From assembly GCF_030764225.1 (NCBI RefSeq), contig NZ_JASAXH010000009.1: a stretch of DNA of 64,000 bases; one strand, written 5' to 3'. Origin of the DNA: Phocoenobacter atlanticus (GTDB lineage Bacteria > Pseudomonadota > Gammaproteobacteria > Enterobacterales > Pasteurellaceae). This document shows, piece by piece, positions 17,917-26,553 of this stretch. The notes beneath the pieces are model-generated. The model was not told the DNA's origin and did not search any database. It was given only the letters and a program-made list of their open reading frames with translations. Numbering within the stretch: position 1 is the first letter of the stretch; every line of letters starts with the position of its first letter. The position numbers were made by a program, and so were the translations under genes.

Positions 17917-18303
17917 ATGACAAGAATTAATGTGGTTTCTCCAACTGAACTCTGCGATCAACACCTTCTCGCAGAGTTCAGAGAACTAACTCGAATTCCT
18001 AATGCAGTCGCAAAAGGGAAATATAATTTAGTGGGAATGCCTGATGATTATAAGCTTGGTACTGGACACGTTCGTTTTTTCTTTAATAAATTGAGGTTCT
18101 TAAAAAAGCGTTATCAAGATTTATATGAAGAATGCAAAGCGAGACAATTTAATGTGAAATATATCTGGTCAGAAAACTTACCGGAAGATGACAGTTTATG
18201 GCTAGATTATATTCCAACGGTGAATGCGATTGAAGTCAATAGAGCAAGAATTTTAGAAAGAATGCCGGTGAAACCAAGATTTACGCCACGCATAGATGTG
18301 TAA
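17917..18303 (+). CDS. denV: T4 endonuclease V (DenV)-like pyrimidine-dimer DNA glycosylase/AP lyase
   Basis: The product begins MTRINVVSPTELCDQHLLAE and aligns with T4 DenV. Thr2, whose free alpha-amine is the nucleophile after Met removal, and Arg3, Arg22, Glu23 and Arg26 are all in register. Later GTGHVRFFFNKLRFLKKRY matches the T4 GAGHV-x-FF-x-x-KL-x-FL-x-KR block. This chemistry decides the start. An upstream in-frame TTG would bury Thr2, so the ATG giving a 128-residue protein is correct. The enzyme cuts the glycosidic bond at cyclobutane dimers and nicks the DNA. A nearly identical broken copy lies 1.1 kb upstream, so this is the working copy. Confidence 0.9.
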   Translation: MTRINVVSPTELCDQHLLAEFRELTRIPNAVAKGKYNLVGMPDDYKLGTGHVRFFFNKLRFLKKRYQDLYEECKARQFNVKYIWSENLPEDDSLWLDYIPTVNAIEVNRARILERMPVKPRFTPRIDV

Positions 18304-18357
18304 ATTTTTCTAAAAATCTTACCGCTTAAAAAGTACGTAATACCAAGGAAAAGTAAA

Positions 18358-18390
18358 ATGAAGAAAAATCTATTTTACTCTTTACTATAT
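18358..18390 (+). pseudogene. Remnant of second lipoprotein gene start
   Basis: ATGAAGAAAAATCTATTTT and the following TCTTTACTAT repeat the start of the lipoprotein gene at 17236, then homology ends. A short hairpin (ATGAACTT / AAGTTCAT, 18391-18414) follows. It supports a past duplication of the denV-lipoprotein pair. Confidence 0.6.
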
Positions 18391-18638
18391 ATGAACTTAC
18401 GAACTCAAGTTCATAGTTTGTAAAATACGCACTAAATTTTTACTTAATAGTCTTATTGCTTATTCTTTAAGCTATCGCCTAAGTTATAGACAAATATCGC
18501 TTTAATTTGTCTTAATTAACTATTCTCACTTGTATTTTTTTTCTTGTTTTTTATAATGACCAAGTTTTAATCTATCTTATCTTATTAAATATGGTATTTT
18601 ATAGGAAAGGAGTTAGAGGTTTAAGTGAAGGAAATTTT
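18391..18638 (+). other. Leader of BapA-prefix gene 1
   Basis: There is no gene here. It holds a small hairpin, then an AT-rich leader whose 18511-18577 part resembles the leader at 46737-46800. The ribosome site GAAGGA lies at 18627-18632 before the ATG at 18639. Confidence 0.6.
18511..18577 (+). promoter_or_regulatory. Leader shared with BapA-prefix gene 2
   Basis: It aligns by eye with 46737-46800. Here the T run is interrupted (8 T, C, TTG, 6 T), so it should be stable. Shared leaders suggest common control of the two paralogues. Confidence 0.55.
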
Positions 18639-19742
18639 ATGAATATTATTAGAGAACTAAATCTTACAAAATATGTGGTTTTACCATTCAGTAGAGAACA
18701 AATAGTCTCTAGTATTAAAACTGGCGATGATTTATTAATTAAATTAAGTAATGGTGAGGTAGTAAGAGTTGAAGACTACTTTAGTATGTTTCGTCATTTA
18801 GTTTTAAATTCAGAGCAAGGTCAAAATGTTCAATTATTGGAAGTTGATGATATCTCTGGGTACCTGTTAAATACTAAAACACTTACTTACAATGAACAGT
18901 CTGAATTATTTGGTAACGATTTAGCAATGTTGAGTTCTCAAACATCAGAAGATGTTTTATTATCAAATGGTTTGAATTCAAGTGTTATCGAGGATTCAGG
19001 CGTTGTAGATGGTGTCACTGGTGGTATATTTCTAGGATTAGGTGCACTTGGTGCTGGAATAGGTGTTGCAACAGCAATTAAGCATAGTGATGACGATACT
19101 AAAGTTGATACAGTCAAAGGTATTGAGAATGATGCAAGTAAAACAGTGATTGATGTAAACAATGACGGTAATCCTGAGAAAGTAATAGTAACTAATATTG
19201 ATTCAATTACAGGAGAGGTTGTTACAACGACAACAGAAGATAAAAATGATGATGGTATAATTGATAAAAAAACGATAACCGTTGATAAGGATGCAGATGG
19301 TATTGCTGAAAAAATTACTGAAATTACCATAGAGAAAGATGGAACAAAAATTACAAAAGTATTTTTAGATACAGATGATGATGGTAAATTTGAGGATGTG
19401 ATCACGACAACAGAGCACCCTGATAAAACGATTACTACTGAAAGTAGAAGTGCTATTGCTGATAATAATGGCGATCTTGTTGACACTGATTTTATAAAAG
19501 ATGACGCTAGTTTAGTTATTTCAGAAGGAACCTTAAATAAAATTGCTAACAGTGAAAATGGTCATAAAGTGATGGTAAATAATGAAAAACCAGCCAATCA
19601 GTCATCTTTAGAGAATGATTTTACTAAAACTGCTGAGACAGAAGGTCGTGATGGCGAAGAGTATGTGAAATATACTAATGATTCAGATGATATGTTAATT
19701 ATTAACCCTGATATTACTAATAGTGATACATTTATTGTGTAG
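18639..19742 (+). CDS. Short BapA-prefix-like type I secretion substrate/adhesin, paralogue 1
   Basis: The 367-residue acidic protein has a BapA/LapF-type prefix domain (1-105), including LLIKLSNGEVVRVEDYF and GNDLAMLSSQTSE. A glycine-rich hydrophobic stretch follows (about 128-148). Next come calcium-loop-like DxDxDG motifs (DVNNDGN, DKNDDGI, DKDADGI, DTDDDGK). A C-terminal module of about 75 residues ends EEYVKYTNDSDDMLIINPDI, as found near the end of giant type I adhesins. Such adhesins usually have thousands of residues, so this is strikingly short. GAAGGA before the ATG at 18639 decides the start over an upstream one. The secretion genes follow immediately, so it is probably their substrate. 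Confidence 0.7.
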   Translation: MNIIRELNLTKYVVLPFSREQIVSSIKTGDDLLIKLSNGEVVRVEDYFSMFRHLVLNSEQGQNVQLLEVDDISGYLLNTKTLTYNEQSELFGNDLAMLSSQTSEDVLLSNGLNSSVIEDSGVVDGVTGGIFLGLGALGAGIGVATAIKHSDDDTKVDTVKGIENDASKTVIDVNNDGNPEKVIVTNIDSITGEVVTTTTEDKNDDGIIDKKTITVDKDADGIAEKITEITIEKDGTKITKVFLDTDDDGKFEDVITTTEHPDKTITTESRSAIADNNGDLVDTDFIKDDASLVISEGTLNKIANSENGHKVMVNNEKPANQSSLENDFTKTAETEGRDGEEYVKYTNDSDDMLIINPDITNSDTFIV

Positions 19743-19941
19743 AAATGGTTTAATATATAAACTATTTCGATTCGGACTATTAATTAGTGTTTTATTTTTT
19801 ATAACTGAATATCGTTTTTTGATGAAAAAATGGTGTATAATGTTATTGGAATTTTACAAATTTTATTAGTCTTTTCAACCATTCTTAAAGTTTGTGTTAT
19901 TTTTTTATAATTCAGATTTTTTAACTAATATGGATTAATTT

Positions 19942-21432
19942 ATGAGTATAAAAAATAAAGTATATGGCAAAACTAATAAAGTGTTGACTTTATTAAGTAG
20001 TGGAATATGCATCTTTGCTTTGTCGTCTTGTAGTTTACCTCAAAAAAACTCAGCAGCATTTACCGTGCGTAAGTTGTCTTTTTCTTCTTCTGATTCTTCT
20101 AAAGTAGTGACGAAAAATAAAGCAAAATCTAATGAGCAGCATAATAAAGCGAAGGATAAACAAGATAATAAACAGGTAAATAAACAGGAAAGCAAGCAAG
20201 ATATTGCTCAGCTAGTTTCAACAATGAATGCGGTTACAAAAATAAAACCAGCAATTCCAACTACTATAAAGGATAATCCTTTAATGGCAATTGTGCGTAC
20301 TGCATTACGTTATAACCTTGCACATTCTCCGTTACCTTCAGTGATTGAACAGAGAGAGTTTGAAACGGAAGCCATTCGACTTTCACGTCTGCCTGATATT
20401 CGTCCATCTGCGAGTGTGTCTAAAGATGGTAATACTTTTGCTGGTTTATCAGGTTCTTATACTTTATATGATTTTGGATTAAACAATGCAAGAGAAAAAC
20501 AAGGTGAGTTAAATACTACACGCTCACGTTTAGATTTTTCTCAAGAGCAGCGAGATACTATCGCAGATACTTTAGTTTCAGTGAGTAAAATAGCTTCTTT
20601 AAAAGCAAAAGAAAAATTAGTTAAGGAATCTATTTCTCAACAGAAACAATTAGCAAATTATGCTAAAAATCGTTTAAGTGCAGGATTAGTAACTCAATCA
20701 GAGCCTCTAGCTTTGAATTTACGTTTATCAGAATTACAAACCAAATTAGGTGCAGTTCAAGCAGAAATACAATTAAATTTAAAACTATTGGCATCTAAAT
20801 TAGGTGAACCAATTAGTATTCATAAAATTCCTAATATTAATTCATTAGGAAAAATGGCAAGTATTTTTAATACATCTGGTGATGCCATTGCTTTACGTCA
20901 AGCAGAAGTAGAAGTACAAACTGCAAAAGAAAAATTAACCCAAACCGAAGCTGAACGTTATCCGAAAGTAATTTTAGAAGGTAGAACTGGGTATGACAGT
21001 ATCAATAAAAAATCTTATCAAGCTAATGTTACTTTAAGTACCCCAACTTCACTCTTTTCAAGCGGTACCAATGTTAGTGTGGCGGAAGCAAACTATCGTA
21101 ATAAACAAAAGCGTTTAAGCCAGCTACGGTTACGTTTAAAAACAGAATATGAACGTATAATTCTGGAAGCTAATCGTCTAAAACAGAATAAACTACAGTT
21201 ACAAGTATTAGAAAAAGATAGTCAACGTAGTCTTGCGTTATATCGACAAAAAATTGATATAGCTAAAGCCTCTATCAGTGATATGATCAGTGCTTATCGC
21301 ACATTATTAAACACTCAAGAGCAATTAGTAAATTTAGAGAATGAATTACTTATTTTAAAAGCGAAGTTAATTAAAATGACAGAAGGTGATAAATTGATGA
21401 ATAATCAATTAAAACCAAGTAAATTATTATAA
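19942..21432 (+). CDS. TolC-family outer membrane channel (type I secretion), lipoprotein form
   Basis: The 496-residue protein forms the outer-membrane exit duct of a type I system. It has a lipoprotein-type signal with the lipobox ALSSC near residues 26-30, then a low-complexity linker rich in Asn, Lys and Gln. TolC-type coiled-coil repeats follow (RLSAGLVTQSEPLALNLRL and later LLNTQEQLVNLENELL). The paired repeats give the usual helical barrel and LSTPTSLFSSGTNV beta segments. It corresponds to LapE/AggA-like channels. It lies between the putative substrate gene and the ABC transporter, separated from the latter by about 100 bases that contain a small ATGGATATATCCAT palindrome. Confidence 0.88.
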   Translation: MSIKNKVYGKTNKVLTLLSSGICIFALSSCSLPQKNSAAFTVRKLSFSSSDSSKVVTKNKAKSNEQHNKAKDKQDNKQVNKQESKQDIAQLVSTMNAVTKIKPAIPTTIKDNPLMAIVRTALRYNLAHSPLPSVIEQREFETEAIRLSRLPDIRPSASVSKDGNTFAGLSGSYTLYDFGLNNAREKQGELNTTRSRLDFSQEQRDTIADTLVSVSKIASLKAKEKLVKESISQQKQLANYAKNRLSAGLVTQSEPLALNLRLSELQTKLGAVQAEIQLNLKLLASKLGEPISIHKIPNINSLGKMASIFNTSGDAIALRQAEVEVQTAKEKLTQTEAERYPKVILEGRTGYDSINKKSYQANVTLSTPTSLFSSGTNVSVAEANYRNKQKRLSQLRLRLKTEYERIILEANRLKQNKLQLQVLEKDSQRSLALYRQKIDIAKASISDMISAYRTLLNTQEQLVNLENELLILKAKLIKMTEGDKLMNNQLKPSKLL

Positions 21433-21535
21433 ATCAACCAAATAATAATGATGGATATATCCATTCGTATATTGTAGGGAGAGAGTATTTTTTGTCTCTA
21501 CAAAGAATATTAGAATACATAGAGAAAATAGATAA

Positions 21536-23650
21536 ATGTTAGATAAAAATAATAGCTCTGGGAATTGGCAACTATCACTTCAACAAGCGGTTGAAATACA
21601 AGCAACACAAATTGGAGTGGGGATTGTGCGTAGCGATATTCAAGGGATAGATAGTTTTAAGGCACTAGTGAATTCTGCTTTTCTTACTGAAGAATTGCAA
21701 CTTGATTTACAAATACGACAATTATCCTTAAAACATCTTCAACAGTTGCAGTGTCCTGTGACTATTAAGTTGAAAGAAAATTGCTACACAACAGTTCTCA
21801 AAATACACAAAAAGCAGGTGATTGTTGCGAGTGACACAGGAGCAAACATTACACTTCCTTTAAATACTTTTTTAGCTCAGTGTGAAGATAGTGTACTCCT
21901 TATTCGTAAAAATATTAGTCGGATGTACAATGAACAGGGTATTGATTCAGAGAAAAAACATTGGTTTTGGAGTGTATTTAATAAAGAATATCCTACTTTT
22001 ACTCGTGTATTGATTGCATCTTTTTTCGCTAATTTACTAGCGATTGTCGCTTCTCTGTTTTCATTACAGGTTTATGACCGAGTAATACCGAATAAATCGG
22101 AAGAAACTCTTTGGGCGTTGTTGATTGGTGTTTTGTTAGCAATGGGATTGGAAGCTATTTTACGTACTTTACGCTCTGTTTTGTTAGATCACAGTGGTAA
22201 ACGTGTCGATTTAACGACCAATGGATTTTTATTACGTCATTTATTACGATTACGCTTATCCGCAAATACGCCTCCACCTAATTATTTGACTCAAATGATG
22301 AGAGAATTTGCTTCTGTTAGAGAGTTTTTTACAGAAGCGGCGGTAGGTTCTTTAGTGGATATTCCTTTTGCATTCTTATTCTTATTTGTGATTTATGCGA
22401 TTGGTGGTAACGCAGTCTGGGTTCCGATATTAGCAAGTATTGCAATGATTTTACCTGCCTTTATTTTTCGGGGTAAAATGCGTCGTATTGTGGCGTCAGC
22501 ACAAGGAGCTCACGGGGCAGCAAATCGTCTTTGTAATGAAGTTGCCTATAATTTAGAAAGCGTTAAAGTTACTCAATCTTACGGTTTTTTTGAAAAGCAG
22601 TGGAACGATGTTAATGTGATTAATGCTAATGTTTCTACGAGACAACGTTACCTTGTGAATGCTCTAACGCAATGGGCAATGAGTATGCAGCAGTTAGCTT
22701 ACGTAGTAACCATTACTGTTGCAACTTATGCTGCTTTTGAAGGAAAAATGACAATGGGGGGGATTATTGCACTGAATATTCTAGTCTCCCGAACTCTTGC
22801 TCCAATGACAAGGTTAAGTTCATTATTTATCCGTTGGGCTCAAGTTAAATCTTCTTTAAAAGGATTAGAAGCAATTGCTCAAGGAGAGCAAGATGATCCG
22901 ATTACTCAGAAAAAATTACGTCGTCCTCAACTAAAAGGCAACTTATCACTTCAAAATGTAGAATATAGTTATGCAAAAGATGTGGATCCCGCTATTCAAA
23001 TTGGTACATTAACTATTCGATCAGGTGAGAAAGTTGCTATTTTAGGACCAAATGGCTCAGGTAAATCAACGTTATTAAAATTATTATCAGGATTATATTT
23101 TACCCAAAAAGGGGAGATTAAATGCGATAGTATTGATATGAGACAAATTTCAGAAAGAGATTTACGCCGTAATATTAACTATTTTACTCAAGAAGTGAAC
23201 TTATTTAATGGTACGTTACGCCAAAATATTACTTTTGATGATACTCAAATTAGTGATGATGTTATCATTGATGTTTTACAACAAACAGGTTTAGGTGGAT
23301 TATTAAATTCTCATCCTCATGGTCTAGATCTACCAATTAAAGATGGTGGAATTGGATTATCTGTGGGACAAAAACAGAGTGTGCAGATCGCAAGAATGTT
23401 ATTGGGTCAGCATAATATTTTGTTATTGGATGAACCTACAGCTAGTTTAGATCCTAATATTGAAGCGCATTTAATTCAACGATTAAAGCAATTCTCACAA
23501 GATAAAACAATGATCTTAGTGACACATCGAATGCCAATATTGGAATTAGTTGATAGAATTATTGTGATTTCTAACGGTAGAATTACTGCAGATGGTCCAA
23601 GGGATGAAATTTTACAGCGAATTCATAAAGCACAAAAGAATAATGCATAA
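21536..23650 (+). CDS. Type I secretion ABC transporter/permease (LapB/LssB-like)
   Basis: The 704-residue protein combines an N-terminal C39-peptidase-like domain (about 1-135) with a permease of six membrane helices (about 155-430) and a nucleotide-binding domain. The C39-like domain lacks an obvious catalytic Cys motif, so it probably only binds substrate. Walker A GPNGSGKST is at 504-512. The signature reads LSVGQKQ, a variant of LSGGQ. Walker B is ILLLDEPTASLD with Asp632 and Glu633, followed by the switch His (VTHRM). It energises export of the prefix proteins. The ATG is preceded by weak Shine-Dalgarno sequence. The HlyD-like gene follows after a non-coding gap of 122 bases. Confidence 0.92.
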   Translation: MLDKNNSSGNWQLSLQQAVEIQATQIGVGIVRSDIQGIDSFKALVNSAFLTEELQLDLQIRQLSLKHLQQLQCPVTIKLKENCYTTVLKIHKKQVIVASDTGANITLPLNTFLAQCEDSVLLIRKNISRMYNEQGIDSEKKHWFWSVFNKEYPTFTRVLIASFFANLLAIVASLFSLQVYDRVIPNKSEETLWALLIGVLLAMGLEAILRTLRSVLLDHSGKRVDLTTNGFLLRHLLRLRLSANTPPPNYLTQMMREFASVREFFTEAAVGSLVDIPFAFLFLFVIYAIGGNAVWVPILASIAMILPAFIFRGKMRRIVASAQGAHGAANRLCNEVAYNLESVKVTQSYGFFEKQWNDVNVINANVSTRQRYLVNALTQWAMSMQQLAYVVTITVATYAAFEGKMTMGGIIALNILVSRTLAPMTRLSSLFIRWAQVKSSLKGLEAIAQGEQDDPITQKKLRRPQLKGNLSLQNVEYSYAKDVDPAIQIGTLTIRSGEKVAILGPNGSGKSTLLKLLSGLYFTQKGEIKCDSIDMRQISERDLRRNINYFTQEVNLFNGTLRQNITFDDTQISDDVIIDVLQQTGLGGLLNSHPHGLDLPIKDGGIGLSVGQKQSVQIARMLLGQHNILLLDEPTASLDPNIEAHLIQRLKQFSQDKTMILVTHRMPILELVDRIIVISNGRITADGPRDEILQRIHKAQKNNA

Positions 23651-23679
23651 TTGATATTTTTAAAATAAATAATTAAAAA

Positions 23680-23733
23680 CAAGCGGTGACTTATTATAAA
23701 AAATTTGCAAATTTTATAAAATTGTCATCACTG
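23680..23733. other. Uptake-signal element between ABC and HlyD genes
   Basis: ACAAGCGGTGAC with an AATTTGCAAATTTT core is an Apl-type uptake signal. GTCATCAC downstream gives only a weak hairpin, so read-through to the adaptor gene is expected. Confidence 0.6.
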
Positions 23734-23772
23734 TGATTAGTTATCAATAGCTAATAGTAAAAGGATAAATAA

Positions 23773-24942
23773 ATGCGTGATTTAAGTAAAGAGATACATC
23801 AACCTAAAAAAAGTAAAACTTTTTTATTCCTTATTTCTCTTTTTTTGATTGCCTTACTTGTATGGTCATATAATACTCAATTTGCTCGTGTGGTAAGAGC
23901 GAGTGGTAAAGTTGTTTCTGCCGCAAGAACGCAAATCGTACAAAACCTTGAAGGTGGTATTTTAACTGCACTTTATGTAAAAGAAGGTGATAGTATTCAA
24001 AAAGGACAAGTTTTAGCTCAGTTTGATCCAACTCGCTTTCAAATTTTAGTGGAAGAATCAGAAAAGAAAATTGCTACCTATACATTAAGAAAATTACGTT
24101 TACAACAAGAGATTAATCGGCAAAATGAGTTAAAAGTTCCTGCTTTATACCTCAAAGAATATCCTGATTTAGTGAAAAGTGAGCAAATATTATTATCTTC
24201 ACGTTTAAAAGAATTACAGTCTCGTCAAGATAATCTTGAACATTTAATTACACTGAAAAAACAGGAATATAATAAACTTAAAAAGTTTAATCATGGTGGA
24301 GCGGTATCTTCTATTGAGTTATTAAATACCCAACAAAAACTGGCTAATTTACGAGCAGACTTGGAGAATTTCTTAGCTACTCGCTATAAAGAACAAGCAG
24401 AAAGCCTTTCAAAGGCAGTATCAGAAATTTCTCTTCTTAAAGAAACGATTAAAACGGCAAAAGATCAACTTGCACGTACAATTGTGCGTGCTCCTTCTTC
24501 AGGAACGGTGAATCAAGTATTTTTCTCAACAGTGGGAGCAGTTGTTCGTCCAGGACAAACTATTTTAGAAATTGTGCCTAATGATGGTAGTATTTTAGTA
24601 GAAACACGGGTTGCTCCTAAAGATATTGGTTATGTTGTACTAAATATGAAAACTTCTTTAAAATTAACTGCTTATGATTATAGCATTTACGGAACCTTGT
24701 TAGGTAAAGTCACTAAAATTGGTGCAGATACTGTACCAGATGAAAATACAAGAGACAAAAGACGTAATTATGTTGTGACTATTGCGATTAACCCTAATTC
24801 TCTTTCTAAATGGCAGGCTAGAAAGCTAGATATTCGTACAGGTATGATAGTTGAAGCAGAATTAGAAGCAGGCAGTATGCGAATTATTGATTATATTTTA
24901 CGTCCATTATTAAAAACTCGTGATGCTTTGGCATCAATTTAA
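23773..24942 (+). CDS. HlyD-family membrane fusion protein (type I secretion)
   Basis: The 389-residue adaptor has one N-terminal membrane helix (about 18-36) and a biotinyl-lipoyl-like half-motif (QNLEGGILTALYVKEGDSIQ). A long coiled coil follows (about 85-225), then the second half-motif (RTIVRAPSSGTVNQVFFSTV) and a beta-barrel C-terminus (YVVTIAINPNS). It bridges the ABC transporter and the TolC-like lipoprotein. The order substrate-TolC-ABC-HlyD on one strand makes a self-contained secretion set. No LapG protease or LapD-type regulator is visible, so proteolytic release of the substrate is not supported here. Confidence 0.93.
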   Translation: MRDLSKEIHQPKKSKTFLFLISLFLIALLVWSYNTQFARVVRASGKVVSAARTQIVQNLEGGILTALYVKEGDSIQKGQVLAQFDPTRFQILVEESEKKIATYTLRKLRLQQEINRQNELKVPALYLKEYPDLVKSEQILLSSRLKELQSRQDNLEHLITLKKQEYNKLKKFNHGGAVSSIELLNTQQKLANLRADLENFLATRYKEQAESLSKAVSEISLLKETIKTAKDQLARTIVRAPSSGTVNQVFFSTVGAVVRPGQTILEIVPNDGSILVETRVAPKDIGYVVLNMKTSLKLTAYDYSIYGTLLGKVTKIGADTVPDENTRDKRRNYVVTIAINPNSLSKWQARKLDIRTGMIVEAELEAGSMRIIDYILRPLLKTRDALASI

Positions 24943-25588
24943 TAAGAGTAATTTTATTGGTTTCGTATACAACCAGTTATTATCCCGTATGAGTAATGAA
25001 AACGAGATCGTATTCTTCTAAAAGTGCAATCTAATATGATCTATAAAAATAGAAAATAAGGATAATAAAATGATTACTTTCCTGTACTTTGTGGGGAAGG
25101 GCATATTTATATTTTTTAAAATTAATATTTAAAAGTACGTGGTTACCTTGCACAGTTACAGGGCAAGATCATACTTGTAAACTTACAATATGTTCATTAT
25201 TTACCTTATTTAAAAGGTTAAAAATCAAACAAAAAACGTTTAATTAATATCTTTCTATACTTGAATGTTGTAAATAAAGTTTATTTTCAAATTCAAATAA
25301 ATGGTTATTTTGCTAATAAGTATATTTTTTATTCAAGTATGATTTTGCCCTGTGCACAGTTACTTTTATGTATAAAAAAAGTTTGCTTTAATTAAGATAT
25401 TATGTTCTAATGAAGCTCTAGCTAAGAGCAGTTTAAGAAGTTAGTTATTATAGTTCTTCCTCATTGTTACAAAGTTTTTACTTTATATCTTGAAAGTCCT
25501 GTTAATATCCATCTCTATTTATAAAGTGATTAGCGTTACCGCTTGAATTTTCAAGCATTCAAATAAATTTTTAAAATAAGGAAGACAT
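24943..25588. other. 646-base intergenic region after the secretion genes
   Basis: I see no gene. It contains the inverted-repeat element at 25158-25353 and, close to its right end, a partial uptake-like signal (TTACCGCTTGAA). The long AT-rich leader before the cold-shock gene, which in this family often carries regulation by RNA structure, also lies here. AAGGAAG precedes the csp start. Confidence 0.5.
25158..25353. repeat. Inverted-repeat element (20-bp ends, one mismatch)
   Basis: ACAGGGCAAGATCATACTTG at the left end faces CAAGTATGATTTTGCCCTGT at the right end, about 155 bases apart. The interior is AT-rich and has no open frame. A related half-site, AGGGTAAGAGCATACTTG, occurs near 27805-27822. 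It is consistent with a small non-autonomous mobile element. Confidence 0.5.
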
Positions 25589-25798
25589 ATGTCTAAATTA
25601 ACTGGTATCGTAAAATGGTTCAATTCTGAAAAAGGTTTTGGTTTCATCACTCCATCTAATGGTGGAAAAGATGTATTCGTTCACTTTTCTGGAATCGTTG
25701 GTGACAACTACAGAACATTAAACGAAAATGATAACGTTGAATTTGAAGTTCAAGATAGTCAACGTGGTCCATCAGCAGTAGATGTAAAAATTATCTAA
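25589..25798 (+). CDS. Cold-shock-domain protein
   Basis: The 69-residue protein is a single cold-shock domain. KWFNSEKGFGFI (RNP1) and VFVHFSGI (RNP2) supply the aromatic residues that stack on single-stranded nucleic acid. It acts as an RNA chaperone. Length and the C-terminal SAVDVKII match CspA/CspC/CspE-type proteins. It is a single gene with a strong terminator and AAGGAAG seven bases before the ATG. Which Csp paralogue it is cannot be decided here. Confidence 0.95.
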   Translation: MSKLTGIVKWFNSEKGFGFITPSNGGKDVFVHFSGIVGDNYRTLNENDNVEFEVQDSQRGPSAVDVKII

Positions 25799-25828
25799 TT
25801 CGCTTTTAGCAATTAAATAGATTTTCAA

Positions 25829-25856
25829 AAATCCCCTTTTATAAGGGGATTTTTTC
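25829..25856 (+). terminator. Intrinsic terminator of csp gene
   Basis: AATCCCC and GGGGATT pair around a short T/A loop and are followed by TTTTTT. Confidence 0.9.
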
Positions 25857-26149
25857 ATATTAGGCCATATAATCACTATTTTTTTAATGATTTTCCTCGC
25901 TATTTTTTGTATTTTTATGAACAGGTCTCTTTTATGTAAACCTATCTTGAGACGGGAAAAATAATAAAGCAGAAGTTCTGATTTGGTGACAAACTTTATT
26001 GATGTATGTTGAAATAGTTAAATTGCATTTCTAGTAACATATTTTAGAGCTATTATGTATTTATAATAGCTCATATGTAAATTTCTAAAAAAATATGACC
26101 GCTTATTTTTATTCATCAATTTTTATTTTGAAGTATCGCGGGTTAGTAT
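25857..26149. other. Intergenic stretch between csp terminator and bamE
   Basis: AT-rich, with no open frame. It holds an ACCGCTT uptake-like core near 26098 and a short TAATAGCTCATATG stretch. No clear regulatory site is seen. Confidence 0.4.
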
Positions 26150-26488
26150 TTATTTCTCTTTAAGTGGTTTATCTAGCTGGATATCGCTTACCAGTCCACT
26201 ATGATCAAAGTAAATAAATAAAGTACGTTGAACAGGGTCTTGATGTCCTTTACGTTTGATAAAAACATAATCCCAGCGGTTTTGTGCAAATATATCTTTT
26301 AATAGTGGTGTGCCAAGTAAATAGAGTACTTGTTCTTGATTCATTCCTACCTTTAATTGATCGACCTTTTCTTGCTCTAAATAATTACCTTGAGGTACAT
26401 CAATACGATACACGACTTTTTCTAATGTTGAACAGGCTGTTACGCCCATCATAAGTAAGATTGTTGCTAAAAGTGATTTTATTTTCAT
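26150..26488 (-). CDS. bamE: Outer membrane assembly lipoprotein BamE (SmpA/OmlA)
   Basis: BamE is a lipoprotein of the BAM complex that helps insert beta-barrel proteins. The 112 residues show a signal ending in the lipobox VTAC (Cys19), then the family core QGNYLEQEKVDQLKVGMNQEQVLYLLGTP and WDYVF near the middle. The mature domain is of normal size. It lies 65 bases after yejK on the same strand, possibly read from its own promoter. It belongs functionally with BamA, BamB and BamD, which are outside the window. Confidence 0.93.
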   Translation of the reverse strand: MKIKSLLATILLMMGVTACSTLEKVVYRIDVPQGNYLEQEKVDQLKVGMNQEQVLYLLGTPLLKDIFAQNRWDYVFIKRKGHQDPVQRTLFIYFDHSGLVSDIQLDKPLKEK

Positions 26489-26553
26489 AATTTTTTAAAC
26501 CTTTCATTTTATAATATTGGGTAAATAATACCTAAACTTACACTTAAATACCA

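Noticed and set aside
18938..19486. A 182-codon open frame on the minus strand
   Set aside because: It is antisense to the acidic prefix protein; Asp/Glu/Thr-rich codons read backwards give long Ser/Val/Ile frames. It lacks a ribosome site.
21451..21464. ATGGATATATCCAT palindrome between TolC-like and ABC genes
   Set aside because: Short and without a T run directly after; too weak to call an operator or terminator.
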